NCBI RefSeq assembly: GCF_032884065.1
Contig: NC_088863.1
Location: forward strand, 43,382,310-43,446,309
DNA length: 64,000 bases
Source of the DNA: Artemia franciscana
Taxonomy: Eukaryota; Arthropoda; Branchiopoda; Anostraca; Artemiidae
Reading direction: 5' to 3'
In this document: one piece after another, positions 47,567 to 61,139 of the stretch
Layout: each line of letters opens with the position of its first letter
How positions within the stretch are numbered: the stretch's first letter is position 1
Program-made: the position numbers and the translations under genes
Notes under the pieces: model-generated
Databases searched by the model: none
Told to the model about the DNA's origin: nothing
Seen by the model: only the letters and a program-made list of their open reading frames with translations

Positions 47567-50500
47567 CTAGGTGTGTTTACCACTAAATCTAATTAAAGAT
47601 TAATAACTAAATTAGGGTTTATTTTTATAAGCATTAATTGACAAAAAATAGCTGTGAGTAAAAAATTAAGAATATAGCAGGAGTAAGTTGAAATTTCCGT
47701 TCAACAGAGGCAACAAACAACTGGTATACCTACTAAATTATTTTAATAGGTTTTTAATGTGTTATTTAATTACTTGATATTATAGCTAGTATTATAATAT
47801 TAATATTATAATATCATTGGATTAAGTTGTTTTATAGGTTTGCTTTTTTCATTTCAACCCTTACAATGTAACTTAGCAAAACTAAAAAATCCGCAACAAG
47901 CTTATTCATAATTCATCAAAATTCTAGTTTCAAGTTCAGGTCTAACTTTACTTGGATCTTACCTTTTTCAACATCTTAGACAAATACAAGGCAGTAAGTT
48001 GGATTCAATAAGGGAAACGCAAGGTATATAGATACTCTTATCTGAGAACTCTTCAGCTGCTATTTAGTCAAGGTTTGTCTAATCCCTAAAAAAGCTAAAA
48101 AACAAAACGAAACAGGCTTATCAAAAGTTACATTCAATTACGCCAAACGTAGTAAAACTAGCCCACAATGGCTTGGGATTTACGTATACATTTCGAATTG
48201 AGAACTTGTCAGGCTCAAAAAAGAATTGAAGCCAAAAAAGTTGATGTGTCATTCAAAACCTGCCTAAGCCAAACGAGCTAAACATTTAGAAAAACTTCCA
48301 CAGTGTGGTAAATATGCTGGAGTGAGTTTAAGGTTTCCAAATGATGTAAAGCCGCAAAAGTTTTTAAGGAGTAAGGTCTCCAATAAAATTCCTATCGGGA
48401 GGTCCCGTAAATTGTCTCTGAAAACAGTAATGTCTCGGAAGTCACAAATCCCATTGATATTGGCATTGTCCTTCATTCTCAGTTTTCATCTGTGTTTTTA
48501 ATTGAGCCAAGTGACGTTTTCCCTCCACCCTCATGCTGTAAATAGTCTATCGCACAGCTAAGTATACCCCACGAGGAAAGTCAAGGGGGAACAATGTTCA
48601 GGGGCAGGCAGATTCTAAGGTGTTTACGCTAATTTAATTTATTCTAAATTGGTTAAAGTTGGGCTAATAAATATGGAGACCTGAAGCTAAAAGAAAAATA
48701 AGGGTAAACAATTGTGTCCTGGACGTGACTTGATTTTGGGTGTGAGTTTGGTCACTTCTTGCTACGAATAGAGTTGGTTTTACGGTGGGATAAGTATATG
48801 ACGTGACCTTATTTACGAGAGTTTCACACTCGTAATAAAAGGATTTTTTGGAGGGGGGCTATACAAAAAACGCAAAAAAATTAGTTTATATTCATTTTTT
48901 TACGTTTTTACGAGTTGGGCTGACATTTTGGGAGGGGGGGGGGTTCAAATTCCCTAACCCTACCCCTGGATACGGCCTTTGCTGTTGTAATGACCTTATT
49001 GCTGTGGGGCATGTCAATTTCTTACCGATTACTTTTCTTGGCGGCCAATATGAAATCGATTAAATCTTAAAGAAGTTTTTGTTCACAAGAGGGGTTTTGT
49101 AAAAAAGTCACTACAAATACGCCTATTTTACCCTAATGGCAAAAGGCTTGCTTTATTTTTCATAATGTAAAGACAAGTTGAAGACAGACGAAAAAAATAA
49201 TATTTTTGATAGTTGGTTTTTAATTAATTTTTCTGTATTTCTGGATAATATAGCTGACAATGTTTTTTTTTTCTTGGAAATGACCTTGTTTCTTCTCTTA
49301 CCGTGTTCTTATGCTCTTTTGGTTTTAGTGCATTTTATCTAATTAAACTGTGGGAACTTATTCTGAGGATTTGATTCAAAAACGCATTCACATCTTTGAA
49401 ATCTGGCAAATTGTGAAAAAACTCATTTATGGTTTGTTCTGCACGTGCACCCCTTCTGGAAACTAGAGTAGCAAAAAATAAGCTCCATTATTGTTTGTAT
49501 GAAGTTATGACTCATTAATGTTTTGTTCGAAATTTTCTGAACAGATTGCTCATAAAGTTTGTCAATGGATACAAACCCTTGAAGTTGAGAAGAAATAGAA
49601 ACGCCTTCTGTTGGTCCACAACAAATATAGTTTTTGGCCGACAAGCTTTGGTTATGAGTGTGTTAATTAGCATAGCAGTGTTTTTTTATTTCAGGGCTAT
49701 TTCTCAGTAATTTATGTTCAGTTTTGGCCTAATATTGCTAAGCTCAGAGTTGCTTCTGAATTTGGGCATTCCATTCCATTTGAGAATTTCTCAGTATATT
49801 TGGGACAAATAATTTTGTCCCTATTTAAAAAATTTTTTGATACTATTTAAAAAAAATCAAGTAGCCTAACCTAAAAAACGCTGCTCAGGCCCCAAGTATG
49901 AGATCTCTGAATTTTGACAGGGAACTGAAAATTCTTTTTAGTTTTAGCAATTCTTCATCATTTCTTTTGATCGTTAGCTGTAAAAAGAAAGCAGAAAAAA
50001 TTGGCACACATTTGGTCTTACATTTCAGATTCATAGCCGGATTACAATTTGGAACTAATACTCATTTTCCAAAAACATAAGCCAGCTTCATAATAGGAAT
50101 ACGTTCCACCACGATTTCTTATAAAGCCAGTCTTGTCTACTTTTTTAGGTAATCCTTCAAAGTGTGAGGAAAATGAATTTACCTACAAAATAAACAAATA
50201 TTTCAGATGCTGAACATCATTAATAAATTAATTTAATATTTTTAGTTATTGTTAAAATTTGTGACAAAGCATAAAAATTGTGGTACTGTGATCAAGTAAT
50301 TTAATCAGATGATAACTTATTCCAACAAAACGATTTGAGTGATGCTATATAGTTGTCAGCAGGCCTGAACCCTTGTGAGGACGGATGATCGTTCCAGTGG
50401 GTCTAAGGTACAAATCAAGTGCAGTGCATTTTTAAGCCAAACCTCTTTAAATCTTGATGAAGGCTGAAGGGGTGGGGAACTCCTTTGGAGCAATACGAAG

Positions 50501-50999
50501 GACATTTTACCCTAAACTTTAACCCTCTGGAATTTTACCTTCAGAAGTAAATTGTATTAATATTATGCTAGGGATTATTAAAATAATTTACTTATTATGA
50601 TTTATTTGTCTTTAACTTTTCTTTTACTTGAATATGACAAGCTGTTGGAGAATGGAAACAAGACTTAACTTTCACTTAATAAAGTAGTGCTGCTAAAACC
50701 ATACAACCCTTTATGTGTAGCTGAATCATCAATAATCAACCAAGAGGTTCAATAATGTTGAACGCGTTAATTCCCAGTATGAATTTTGTGTAGTACCGTT
50801 GTTGTTTTGTGTTCACTGTCGATTTATCATATTTTACAATAATACTTAAATTATATACCGTAAATAATTAGGAGGCCTATCGTTTGAATAAGTATCATAT
50901 TTCACTCACCGACAGCAAATATTGATTTGATACATTTGATACCGGATAAAGTCTACTCCGTTTGCCTGGACATTTGCTTTTCTGATTCCTAAGGCTTCT
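47567..50999. other. Intergenic region between the two ABCG genes
   Basis: AT-rich, with only short chance frames. A G/C-rich scrap at about 48925-48980 resembles dispersed C-rich repeat pieces. The promoter and 5' UTR of gene 2 should lie near the right end; TTATATA at 50851-50857, about 145 bases before the ATG, is a weak TATA candidate only. Non-coding 5' exons of gene 2 cannot be excluded. Confidence 0.6.
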
Positions 51000-51170
51000 A
51001 TGAATTTGTGCACACTGAATTCGACTAGAAACAATAGTCAATTCATAACAGCCATGTGTGATGAACAATCGCTTTTCCGTCAAGAAGTATTCACAAAGAG
51101 TACGGAGGACTTTTGCACAAGTTCAAGAAGATCTGATGAATCTTTGAATTTAGAAAATAGTATCGAAGAG
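51000..51170 (+). CDS. ABCG White-like gene 2, first coding exon
   Basis: Starts at the first ATG after an in-frame TGA (50937-50939) and runs 57 codons to a gtaaga donor, phase 0. The product is polar and Ser/Asn/Glu-rich (MNLCTLNSTRNNSQF..., SSRRSDESLNLENSIEE), with no signal peptide and no domain, which suits the variable cytosolic N-terminus of White-type proteins. Its assignment rests on phase match and proximity to exon 55719-55920, not on sequence conservation. The open frame to 51224 past the donor is intron. Confidence 0.62.
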
Positions 51171-51849
51171 GTAAGAATTATTTACGACATATTTGAGTGT
51201 TTTCCCCAAGCCAGGCACATATGAAAGAAGGGGGTCTCTAGGTCTGGAAACTCGTCTAAGCTATATATACTTTAATGATTTCCTTTGTATTTCCATGTAA
51301 TTTTACTTTTACTACGCTATATATTAAATTAGAACTATACTCCCTGAAAAAAAATTTCCTGGGTATGCCCGTTGTTCATGATACGCTTGTTCTCAAGAAT
51401 CGAGTGATTTATTAGTCCAAATTACAAAAACAAAACTTTTCTAATTTAAAAGCTTGCGAAGCAGGTTTGAATGCGTAGAATCATTCCATGCAAATAAATG
51501 AATTTGTAAAATGGCTCCTAGCAGAGGCCAGGGAGAGAGAAAGCCCCCCTCTAGGAAAAATGGTGACAGCGAGAAACTTGACTTTGGGACCTAAACCCCT
51601 ATGTATTTGTCTACCCCCTGTCAGGCGATCAACTTAAAACTAAGTAGTTTCCATTTTAGTGAGGATATTACCACCTAATAACGCTTTTAAAGTGCTTGGT
51701 CGTATTATTATCAGACCTATTCATTGGAAAATTGCATCCCCCGGCAAAATTTCCGGGTGGCATACTTGAACACGTGCATGTCAGTATTTAAAACAGTGAC
51801 AACAAGAGTCTACAGTAGCTTGTGCTACTTCCAGGTCAACACAAGTAGA

Positions 51850-53487
51850 TAATAAGAGCTAAGAGCTCAAATGGCACTTGTGACGAGGTAGGAAGAGCCA
51901 AGAGCTCATATGGTATGAGCTCTAGCAAAATTCTTAGAGTCAATGGATTGATTTAAAAGGAAAATCAAAGGCGTAATGTCGGTCGGGATTTAAAATAAGA
52001 ACTCTGAGACACGGGTTCCTTCTAAATATCAAATTTCATTAAGATCCGATCACCCATTCGTAAGTAAAAAATACATCATTTTTTTCAATTTCTCCTCTCT
52101 CTCTTCAGCCCCCCAGATGGTCGAGTCTGAAAACGACTGTTATCAAGTAATTTGTGCAGGTCCTTGCCACGCCTACCAATTTTCATCGTCCTAGCACGTT
52201 CAGAAGCACCGAACTCGCCATAGCACTGGACCTCCCCCCCCCAACTCCCTCTAAGAGAGCGGATCCGTTCCAATTATGTCAGTCACGTATTTAGAGCTTG
52301 TGCTTATTCTTCCCATCAAGTTTCATCCCGGTCTCTCCACTCAAAGTGTTTTCCAAGATTTCCAGTTTCCAAGATTTCTGTTTCCCCTCTTTAACCCCCT
52401 ATGTCCCCGGATCCAATTCTAATTGAAAATGGAGCATCTGAGACATAAGATCTTTCTATATATTAAGTTTGATTTAGATTCGATCACCCATTCGTAAGAT
52501 AAAGATACCTCAATTTTCACGTTTTCCAAGATTTTCAGTTTCCTCCTCCAGCTCCCCCCCCCAATGTCACTAGATCTGGTCAAGATTTAGAATAAGAGCT
52601 CTGAAGCACAAGATGCTTCTAAATGTCAAATTTCATTAAGATATAATCACCCGTTCGTAAGTCACAAATACCTAATTTTTTCTAATTTTTCCAAATTATC
52701 TCCCCCCCCCCCCACCTCCTCCAAAGAGAGTGCATCCGGTCCGGTTATATCAGTCACGTATCTTGGACTTGTACTTATTCTTTCCACCAAGTTTCATCCT
52801 GATCTTTCCACTAAGTGTTTTCCAAGATTTCCGGTTCCTCCCACCAATGACACTGGATCCGGTCAGGATTCAAAATAAGAGATCTGAGTTACGAGGTCCT
52901 TCTAGATATGAAATTTCATTAAGATCCGATTGCTCTTTTGTAAGCAAAAATACCTCATTTTTTCTAATTTTTCAGAATTAATACTCCCTCCAACTCCCCC
53001 AAAAAGAGCGGATCTGTTTCGGTTATGTCAATCATGGATCTAGGACTTGTGCTTATTTTTCCACCAAGTTTCATCCCAATCCCTCTACTCTAAGCGTTTC
53101 CTAAGATTTTAGGTTTCCCCCCTCCAACTACCCCTCCCCCGCCGCCATGTCACTGGATCCGGTCGAGATTTAAAATAGGAGTTCAGGAACACGATATCCT
53201 TCTAAATATCAAATTTCATTAAGATCCTATCACCTATTCGTAAGTTAAAAATACCTCATTTCTTCTAATTTCTCCGAATTAACCGTCCCTCCACTCCCCC
53301 CTCCCAGATGGTCAAATTGGGGAAACGACTATTTCTAATTCAAACTGACCTTGTCCCTGATATGTCTGCCAAATTTCATAGTCCTAGCTTATCTGGAAGT
53401 GCCTAAACTAGCAAAACCAGGACAGACAGACGGACAGAATTTGCGATCACTATATGTCACTTGGTAAATACCAAATGCCATAAAACG
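51850..53487 (+). mobile_element. Helentron/HINE-like non-autonomous element, copy 2
   Basis: Same start as copy 1 ('aagagctaagagctca.atggcacttgtgacgagg') and same end ('gacagaatttgcgat..ctatatgtcacttgg...ata'). The 3' stem-loop has arms CACTTGG (53458-53464) and CCAAATG (53471-53477), one mismatch. The internal landmark recurs near 52041, 52476, 52639, 52921 and 53221. The irregular first spacings (435, 163, 282) match those of copy 1 (409, 160, 278), so the monomer order is conserved while copy 1 has two more units. Confidence 0.65.
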
Positions 53488-54229
53488 GACTATGAAGCAA
53501 TAGAAGCATTACTTGACATGACAAATTAGGTACTTTAAAAAGGAATTACTGTTCTTTCTAATGGCTATGTGGATTCTAGATATACAACTTTGTAACTAAA
53601 TGCGTACAGTAAAAGTGCAAATCTGCAAAAAGACATGGAGAGTGTGTTTTCGATTAAAGGTCCAAATTATATTAGAAATAATTTTTTGGTTGCTTCTAGT
53701 CGTGTGTGCACCGTAATGGCAAAAGGATCTCTCTACCCACCATTTTCAAGACAAATGAGCAGAACTTTTTGATGATATTTCAAATCTGACTGCGTAATAT
53801 TCCCAAGTGAAATAAAGAGGTTCACGCATCAAGAGATTTCCTACCACTAAGAATCATATCATAAATCACATATAATTAACGTGAATTTGCATCTGCCTAT
53901 TTTGACTATACGAAAATGTCTTTAAATTCTTCAGTAAAAGGCAGTACTTTTGTCATCAGCAATAGACACCATTTTTCGGTCATAATATTATTGAGAAAAC
54001 CCCAAACGTCAAACCCGAGCACCAAGACCGTGTTCAGGGATGGTTAGGCGGTTTGACCCCCCCCCCTGAACTGTGTGTCCGATTCTTAAAAACGTAATGA
54101 AAATGCATAAAAATACACTTTTGATACGCTTTTTTCAAACCTCCTCTCCTAAAAAATTCCCCCCCGAACAAAATTCTGGATAAGGCCCTGTCTTGAACAG
54201 ATAATGTTGAATCTTAATTCAATTAAATG

Positions 54230-55290
54230 AAAAAGGAATAAGTTTTTTTTTTCAACCGAAAGTAAGAAGCAGCATTAAAACTTAAAATGAACAGAAATTA
54301 TTACGTATATGAAGAGGGCTGACCCCTCCTCAAAACCTCATTCTTTACACTAAAGGTTTTTGTGCTTTTAAAAAAGCTTATTGTTCTAATTAAACGACCG
54401 TTGTTTTTCAGGAGTTATCTTTAAAGAATTGGGACAAAATTCAAACTTTAGCGTAGAGATCGAGGTGTTGAGGAGGGGACAACCCCCTTCATATACGGAA
54501 TAATTTCTGTTTGTTTGAAGTTTTAATGTTGCTCCTTACTTTCAGTTAAAAAAACTTTTTTTTTTAATTTAATTTCTGATTATTTTTTTAAATAACACCA
54601 GTAAATCTTGCCCCACCTCCACGTAAATATACTCTAAACGATTCAATCTCGTATTACAATTTACACCGGACAATTACCCTTAAAAGCCTCACGCGTAAAA
54701 CTGAGACAGAAAAGAGAAAGTGAGAAATATAAAAATAATTTTGCATAGGAATTCTGTTAAATTCCCCCAGTGTATAATATCTCCTAGAATGTTCACCCCC
54801 AGGAAACTTCCCTGTCAATGGAAAATTCCCTCGTAAAGAAACCCCCAGCAAAAAAATCCGTCCCCACCCGAGAATGTATACATACTTCCCAATAACAGAT
54901 ACTATGCGTAAACAATGGACAAATTTTATTACTGAAAGACCTCAACCCTGGAGTTGTAGGAGGGGGGGGGTCACTTTCTATCCTCTCGGGCCATTGAAAA
55001 AATTTGATAAGACGATTTTGGGGGAAAAGGGGCGGGAGAGTGTTTCTTGTTGCCCTGCAATCTTTTTGGTACTAGAAATTTTACTTTCAGTTCAAATGAG
55101 TCCTCTCGCGATGTTCTTGGAACAATGGGTCGTTACGATCACCCCCCCCCCCCCAAAAAAAAGAAACAATTAAATATGCATCCGTGATCTTTTTTCTTGG
55201 AAAAAATACGAAAATCCACATTTTGCAGAAAGGAACTTGAAACTTCTACAGTAGGGTTCTCTGATACACTGAATGTGATGGTGTGAGGTG
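54230..55290 (+). repeat. Hairpin composite repeat, short subfamily, + copy
   Basis: HP2-type arms (about 54250-54350 against 54445-54550), 'cataggaattctgttaaattcccccagtgta' and 'acatacttcccaataacagatactatgcgtaaacaatgg' parallel 44600-45620. A tail piece ('gcatccgtgatctttttt', 'aggaacttgaaacttctacagtagggttctctgatacactgaatg') follows and breaks off near 55290. An A/C-rich run at 55140-55158 lies inside. Confidence 0.75.
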
Positions 55291-55718
55291 ACAAGAAATT
55301 TGAAAAAAAATATACTTTTGTAAAAATTACACAAAAACTACACAAAGTGAAATCCTCTGACTTTATATAGAGATAATCCTTTTATATTCACATGGCTGGG
55401 CGTGGTTCTTGTATTGTAAAGTTCGAAATCAACTGATTCTAAAAAACAAACAAAAAACAAGCAAAAGAAAAATTTTTGGTTTGATTTTAATTTCCGTAAT
55501 ATTCGGTTTAATTCTTAATTCCGTAGTATATGGTTAATTCGTAATTTCGGTTTAAATCCGTAAAAAAAAAGAAACAGAGGAAGTGTCGTGTTTTCTTATA
55601 TGTTCGAGCATGATGAATGCGTTTTGCACTTTGGCATGGATTTCTTGATTTATATTCTACAAAAAATAGCTATTATTCAGTTTGGCTGTTTCATCTAACC
55701 TGAGTTTTACTGCTGTAG

Positions 55719-55920
55719 TACACAAGCTTTCTGCCAAGCATCTACACTTATCGAGGCAAAAATGGAAAGACAAAAACATCATCATTTGAACGTGGGTGGA
55801 CTCCTGTTGAAGGAGGAGTGACCTTAACTTGGAAAGACGTGAACGTGTACGTTCAAGGAGAAAAGAAATGGAGCTTAGGCGGTGCTGTTGTCCCTCCTTT
55901 CAAAAGAGTGCTAAATAACG
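55719..55920 (+). CDS. ABCG White-like gene 2, second coding exon (before Walker A)
   Basis: Acceptor gctgtag ends at 55718; donor gtaagc at 55921. From phase 0 it reads 67 codons plus one base, ending VTLTWKDVNVYVQGEKKW... and FKRVLNN. 'LTW.D..VYV' followed by 'K..L.N(V)' is the N-terminal strand region just before '.G...PGE..A.MGSSGAGKTT' in White-like ABCG proteins, and the phase 1 end would complete a Gly or Val-type codon as expected. No frame here is long enough to stand out; I placed it by motif and splice sites. The Walker A exon is not found before 64000. Confidence 0.78.
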
Positions 55921-56139
55921 GTAAGCCGTTTATTTTTTTTTTCCGTTTACCACTGCTTGCTTTCGACTTTTAAATGGTTAAATAAAAGTAAATAAGCAAC
56001 TTAGTAAAATCGGGTCTTTCGTAACTAGGCTGGTGTTCCTTGGGATCTAAAATTAGGAGATCAGCTTGCTAGTTCTGGTATCTTAGGTAATTTGATGAAT
56101 AGAATTATACCTTGAACTAATTTCAGAATGCCTATTTTA

Positions 56140-57803
56140 TTTATGATAACTGAAATTAAGGAGCGACATTAAAACTTAAACCGAACAGAAACTACTCCAT
56201 GTATGAATGGGGCTGTTCCCCTCCTCAACGCCCCACTCTTTGTGTTAAAGTTTGACTCTTACTCTCAACTCTTCTTTTTAAAAGAGTAAAAAACACTAGC
56301 GTAAAGAGCGGGGCGTTGAGGAGGGGAACAGCCCCTTTCATATATGGAGTAATTTCTGTTCGTTTTAAGTTTTAATGTCGCTCCTTACTTTCAGTTAAAA
56401 AAATTAGTTTTTTATATTTAATTTCTGAACGTTTTTGAATTAATGCATGATTTAGATTTGGCTCTCCGCAAGTGGATAATTGAAAACAAAACTTGCATAT
56501 TAATTTATTTTTTTGGCTAAATTGCTTTCTCATAGTTTTTATTGGACAATTATGAGAAAAAAGGAGCGGGGGAGGAGGCCTAGCTACCCTCCAATTTTGG
56601 TTACTTAAAAAGGCAACTAGAACTTTTAATTTTTTACGAAAGTTTTTATTAGTAAAAATATACGTAACTTACGAATTAACTAACGTAACGAACTTCTATG
56701 TCCGTATGTTTTTACTAGGTTTATGAGGGGTTTCGCCTCCTCGGCAATACCTCACTTTTTACACTAAAGCATAAATTGTGTCCCAATTCTTTAAGAATGA
56801 CCCCTGAGTCACAAAAGCCGTAGAATAAATAATTGAAATTACTAAAAATACTTTAGCGCAAAGATCGAGGTATTAGGAGGAGATGAACCCCTCACATGCG
56901 CAATAATTTCTGTTTGTTTTAAGTTTTAATTCTGCTCCTTACTTTCAATTGAAAAACTTTTTTATATTTATTTTTTCTTTTTTTTAAATGCTAGAAAATC
57001 GTACACCCCCTTCATGGAAACTATCCTCCCCCATGACAAATTCATCCATGACAAGCTCCCCCAAATAACCCTCTCCCCTCAACCCCTCCCCCAAGCCAAA
57101 AAAAATCGCTGAAAACGTCTATACACTTCCCAAAAACCATTACTATATGTAAACACTGGTCAAAGTTTGTAACTTGCAGCCACTCCCACGGGGACTGTGG
57201 GGGAGTAAGTCGTCCCCAAATACATAGTTATTAGGTTTTCTGACTATGCTGAATATAATGGCTATCACAGAATTTTGATCCGGTGACTTTGGGGAAAAAT
57301 TAGCTTGGGAGTGGGCCTAAGTGCCCTCCAATTTTTCGGTCACTTGAAAAGGGCACTAGAACTTCTAATTTCTGTCAGAATGAGCTCTCTCACGACATTC
57401 TAGGACCTCTGGTTTGACACGATGACCCCTGGGAAAAAAAACAAACACGCATCCGTGATCTGACTTGTGGTAAAAAATACAAAATTCCACATTTTTGTAG
57501 ATAGGAGCTTGAAACTTCCATTGTAGGGTTTTCTGATACGTTGAATCTGATGGTGTGATTTTCGTAAAGATTTTATCACTTTTAAGGGGTGTTTACCCCT
57601 ATTGTCTAAAATAAGGCAAAATTTTTCAGGCTTGTAACTTTGAATGGGTAAAACTAAACTTGATGAAACTTACATATTTAAAATCAGCATTAAAATGCAA
57701 TTCTTTTGATGTAGTTATTGTTATCAAAATTCTGTTTTTTAGAGTTTTGTTTACTATTGAGCCGGGTCGCTCCTTACTTCAGTTTGTTACCACGAACTGT
57801 TTG
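56140..57803 (+). repeat. Hairpin composite repeat, full-length + copy
   Basis: HP1 about 56150-56410 (right arm ends 'tcgctccttactttcagttaaaaaaa'), spacer, HP2 about 56720-56960, tail, mutated palindrome 57780-57801. Unlike the cleanest copies its HP1 arms have unpaired changes, so it is probably older. Confidence 0.84.
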
Positions 57804-58854
57804 ATAAATAGACCAAAAATGACCCCATTATTTAAGTTAAGAAGAATTCTGTATATGATAAGTTAAAAAATACGAAGACTAAATAAAATTGAATCGATTC
57901 AAAAGTTTGCACTGAAAACCACCTGTAAAGAGGACAAATTGATTTTTAACATATGATTTTGTTCTTTCTGAAACATGCAATCTTGCGACAAGCCCATAGC
58001 TATAATTTGTGCCTAAGGGACAGGACACTTACATAATATGATTGAATTTGCTAGTTTTAGATCCATCTATTCATGGAGGTAGAATTGTGCTATTTAGGAT
58101 TTGTTTTTAGAGTTGTTTAAAAATGGTAAGGTGTACCTAAATTTGAAAGTTCGTAATTTTTTCAGCCTAAAAGAAATTGCAAAGTTAATTTCAAAAATGC
58201 CATTTGGTAGATGGATAAAGCTGAATCCCAACTATCTAATGACACCAAAATTATCATCTTAATTATAACCTTAATGCCTAAGGACTGCAGAAAAAAACAT
58301 AAAACCAGGAATTTGGAACACAAATCTAATTGATTTAAAAAGGTCCAGGCAATCGCTTCAAAGAAGAGAGCCAAACTGTTTCGTTCAAGCCTGCGTTACT
58401 TAATTGTCGAGCCCAAAACGTTTGTTTTTTAATTTTCTTTGGATCTCAATCTTCTTGTATAGTTTCCACCAAGGTTATTTATTCTCCAATTAACACCGAT
58501 GCAGAAAGACACTGAAAAAGTATGAAAGTAGTAATGGGGAGCATGAATACTGATGGCCCTATGCCACTAACCACTTTCTAGAGCTTTCGAGTCTACCAAA
58601 ATGACGTAATAAGTTTGTTTTATTTATGAATTATTGACATTCAGGTATAAATTTGGATGCTTTTTCATAAATAGCCAATTTAGTACAACTCCTATAATTC
58701 CTTATGCAAGAGCACGTTCTTGGCCAACTTTCAAGGCCATTCTGAAGAAAAAGACACTGAACTCGTAATTATCTTTTTTATTCATTAGATAAAACTGTAC
58801 AAAAATTACCGATTTTTATGCCCCAACGTCAAAAAGTGTTATAAATGTTTTGAA

Positions 58855-60930
58855 AAAAATGAATAATTAATATCAGAGACTCGATTTGAAACTCAAGATG
58901 AAACTTTCGGGAGGAAGAAGACGAATTAATTTTCAATTAAATCCATACATTAATTCAAACTTCTGTCCTCAGTGGAAAGTAAAGAGGAATATTTAAAACT
59001 AGTGTGTGCACAAATAAAGCCTTTGGAAGGATTCCGAAGCTAAAACGCTGAAGCAAATCCTGTGATCACATTTTTAATTTTCAGTTTTTCCTCCGAAATT
59101 GGCCCTTCCCAAAAAACTGGATTTTCAAAATGTTATTTTTTGAATTGAAACTTTCTGATTTTGTCTAAAACCATAAAATTTATGACCCCCTTTTCCCTTC
59201 AAGACTTACCTCAGACAACTTTTTTCCAAGACATATGTTTTTTTAATACATTTCTCTTTTAATAAAATAATGCCAATGGTGTAGTAAGATAGTGAAATAT
59301 ACAGATTAGCGTATTCTGATGAAAAACTCCCAAATTTAGAATAACTTAAGTGAAACAAGCATATATCCATGAAAAAATATACTTAATTGACAACTCTAGT
59401 TTGAATGTTGTTATCAAAATTTAACTCTTCCGTCTTAACCGAGTGGTTAGCGTACCAGACTTGAGATACTTTGTCTGTGAGGACAGGGGTTCGAGTCGTC
59501 GTGTTGCTGGTTATTTGGTTTGAATTCCAAGTAAGCAATGTGACTTTCTAAGCTCAGTCAGGGTCCACCCGGATCTAAATGGGTACCTGGAGAAATCTGG
59601 AGATAAAACACCTGGAGGGTTGGATGATTTGCCCCCAACCACGTATTGTTCTCTAGGCTGAAGGCTGATATCCAGAGATCGGTACCTGCACTACACGGAC
59701 CTTTGGTCAGTATGCGAAAGTTTCTTTTTCTAAAGAAAGATGTATTCATTAAAAACAATAAGTAATTGACAACTCTAGTTCGAATATACTTATCGACATG
59801 AACCTTTGAAAGATTGCTAAAGGGGTGAATTTTGAAATAAATCTAGTGATCTTTCGAGCTTAGATATTCACGGGAAATAAAAGAGCAATATAAAAACATT
59901 ATATAAAAATTTCAAATTGCAAAAGATGAAATAAAAAAAAAGATGAAAAATAAAAAAAATAAAATAAAAAAAGAACTTTTGAAATAAAACAATAAGATTG
60001 TTCAATACACAGGTTACCTACTCGGAAAAAAACTACCGAATTTAAATTACGATGGGTCAAACAAGAATATGTTCATTAATAGCTTTACATAATTAATATC
60101 TACATTTTGAATGCACGTATCGAGATGAAACTTCTGGATATTGTTAAAATAGTGAATTCTGACCTAAATCCATGCATTTTTCTGAGTTTGGATATTTACA
60201 ATTAAGTAAGGAGCAATATCAAAACTTAAAACATACATTTAAATATCACAAAGGACTTTATAAATGGAATGCCACACTTCTTATATACATGTTAGACGAT
60301 TGTGGCTTGAAACTTCAAAATTTAGAGTATAATGAGCCAAAGAAGGATATATCCATCAAAGACATTACGTAATTGATATCTTCGATTTGAATATAAGCAT
60401 AAAGTTAAAACTTTTGGAGTTTGTTAACGACTAAATTTCGAGTTTAGACGCACATTAGGAAGAAAAGAGTATTTTCAAAACTTAAGATATGCATTTTAGT
60501 AACTCAAAAGATGTTATAAACTGAATATTTCCAACGATTTTATAAGCTAGTTCAATATGCAGATTAACTGAATCTGACAAAAAAACTTCAAATCTAAATT
60601 ACCATGAGCAAAACAAGGATATATTCGATTAGAACATAAAGGAACTGATAACTCTGTTTTGAATATACTTATCGAGATAAAACTTTCTACGGTTGTTAAA
60701 GGAGTGAATGTTGGAATAATCTATCGATTTTTTTTCACTCTAGACATTCGCTGGAAAGTAAAGAGTAAAATAGAAACTAAAATATGCTTTTTAATATTTC
60801 AAAAGATATTATAAACTGAACAGTTCTAATGATACAGTAAGATTGTTAAATATACAGGTTAGCAGTTTCTGAGGAAAATCTTACAAATTTAAATTACCAA
60901 GAACCAAACAAAATTTATTAAATTTTTAAT
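58855..60930. repeat. Degenerate tandem array, about 280-bp monomer
   Basis: Landmark 'caatayrcaggtta.c...tctga.raaaa...ccaaatttaaatta' recurs near 59293, 60003, 60553 and 60848, with a poorer one near 60285. 'aattgacaactctagtttgaatatacttatcgagatgaaac' and variants recur near 58864, 59391, 59764, 60091, 60370 and 60650. Spacing is about 263-295 bp once the SINE is allowed for. Units are heavily diverged. The frame at 60172-60372 lies in one unit. Confidence 0.7.
59424..59757 (+). mobile_element. tRNA-derived SINE
   Basis: The head is tRNA-like: A-box region 'ttaaccgagtggttagcg' (59435-59452) and B-box GGTTCGAGTCG (59488-59498), spaced as in a Ser/Leu-type tRNA with an extra arm. A non-tRNA body follows with 'atctaaatgggtacctggag' and 'gatatccagagatcggtacctgc'. 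It sits inside the roughly 280-bp array; 'aattgacaactctagtt.gaat' flanks it on both sides (59391 and 59764). Confidence 0.78.
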
Positions 60931-61139
60931 TTTGTGGAATCTAAATGTAAATGAGAGATATAGACAAACTTCTTAGAAGTCTTTCTCTGGCGCCGAAAAA
61001 ATGTAGTAAGATAACCATATTAAAGATATAAGCCAAATTTAGAAACAATAAACATTTGGTAGCATCATTATACTAAAATAACCTGTAATATTAAATTTCC
61101 GAGTAAAATGCAGGTCTATATTAGTTCTTTTGGAAATTC

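Larger units (their letters stand above)
51171..55718 (+). other. Gene 2 intron 1 (4.5 kb)
   Basis: Phase 0, donor gtaaga, acceptor gctgtag ending at 55718. Holds the second HINE-like element (51850-53490) and a short-subfamily hairpin repeat (54230-55290). 51230-51840, 53490-54220 and 55300-55715 show nothing I can identify. Confidence 0.6.

Noticed and set aside
59424..59500. Functional tRNA gene
   Set aside because: A and B boxes are present but the acceptor stem does not close and a SINE body follows; it is the head of a retroposon.
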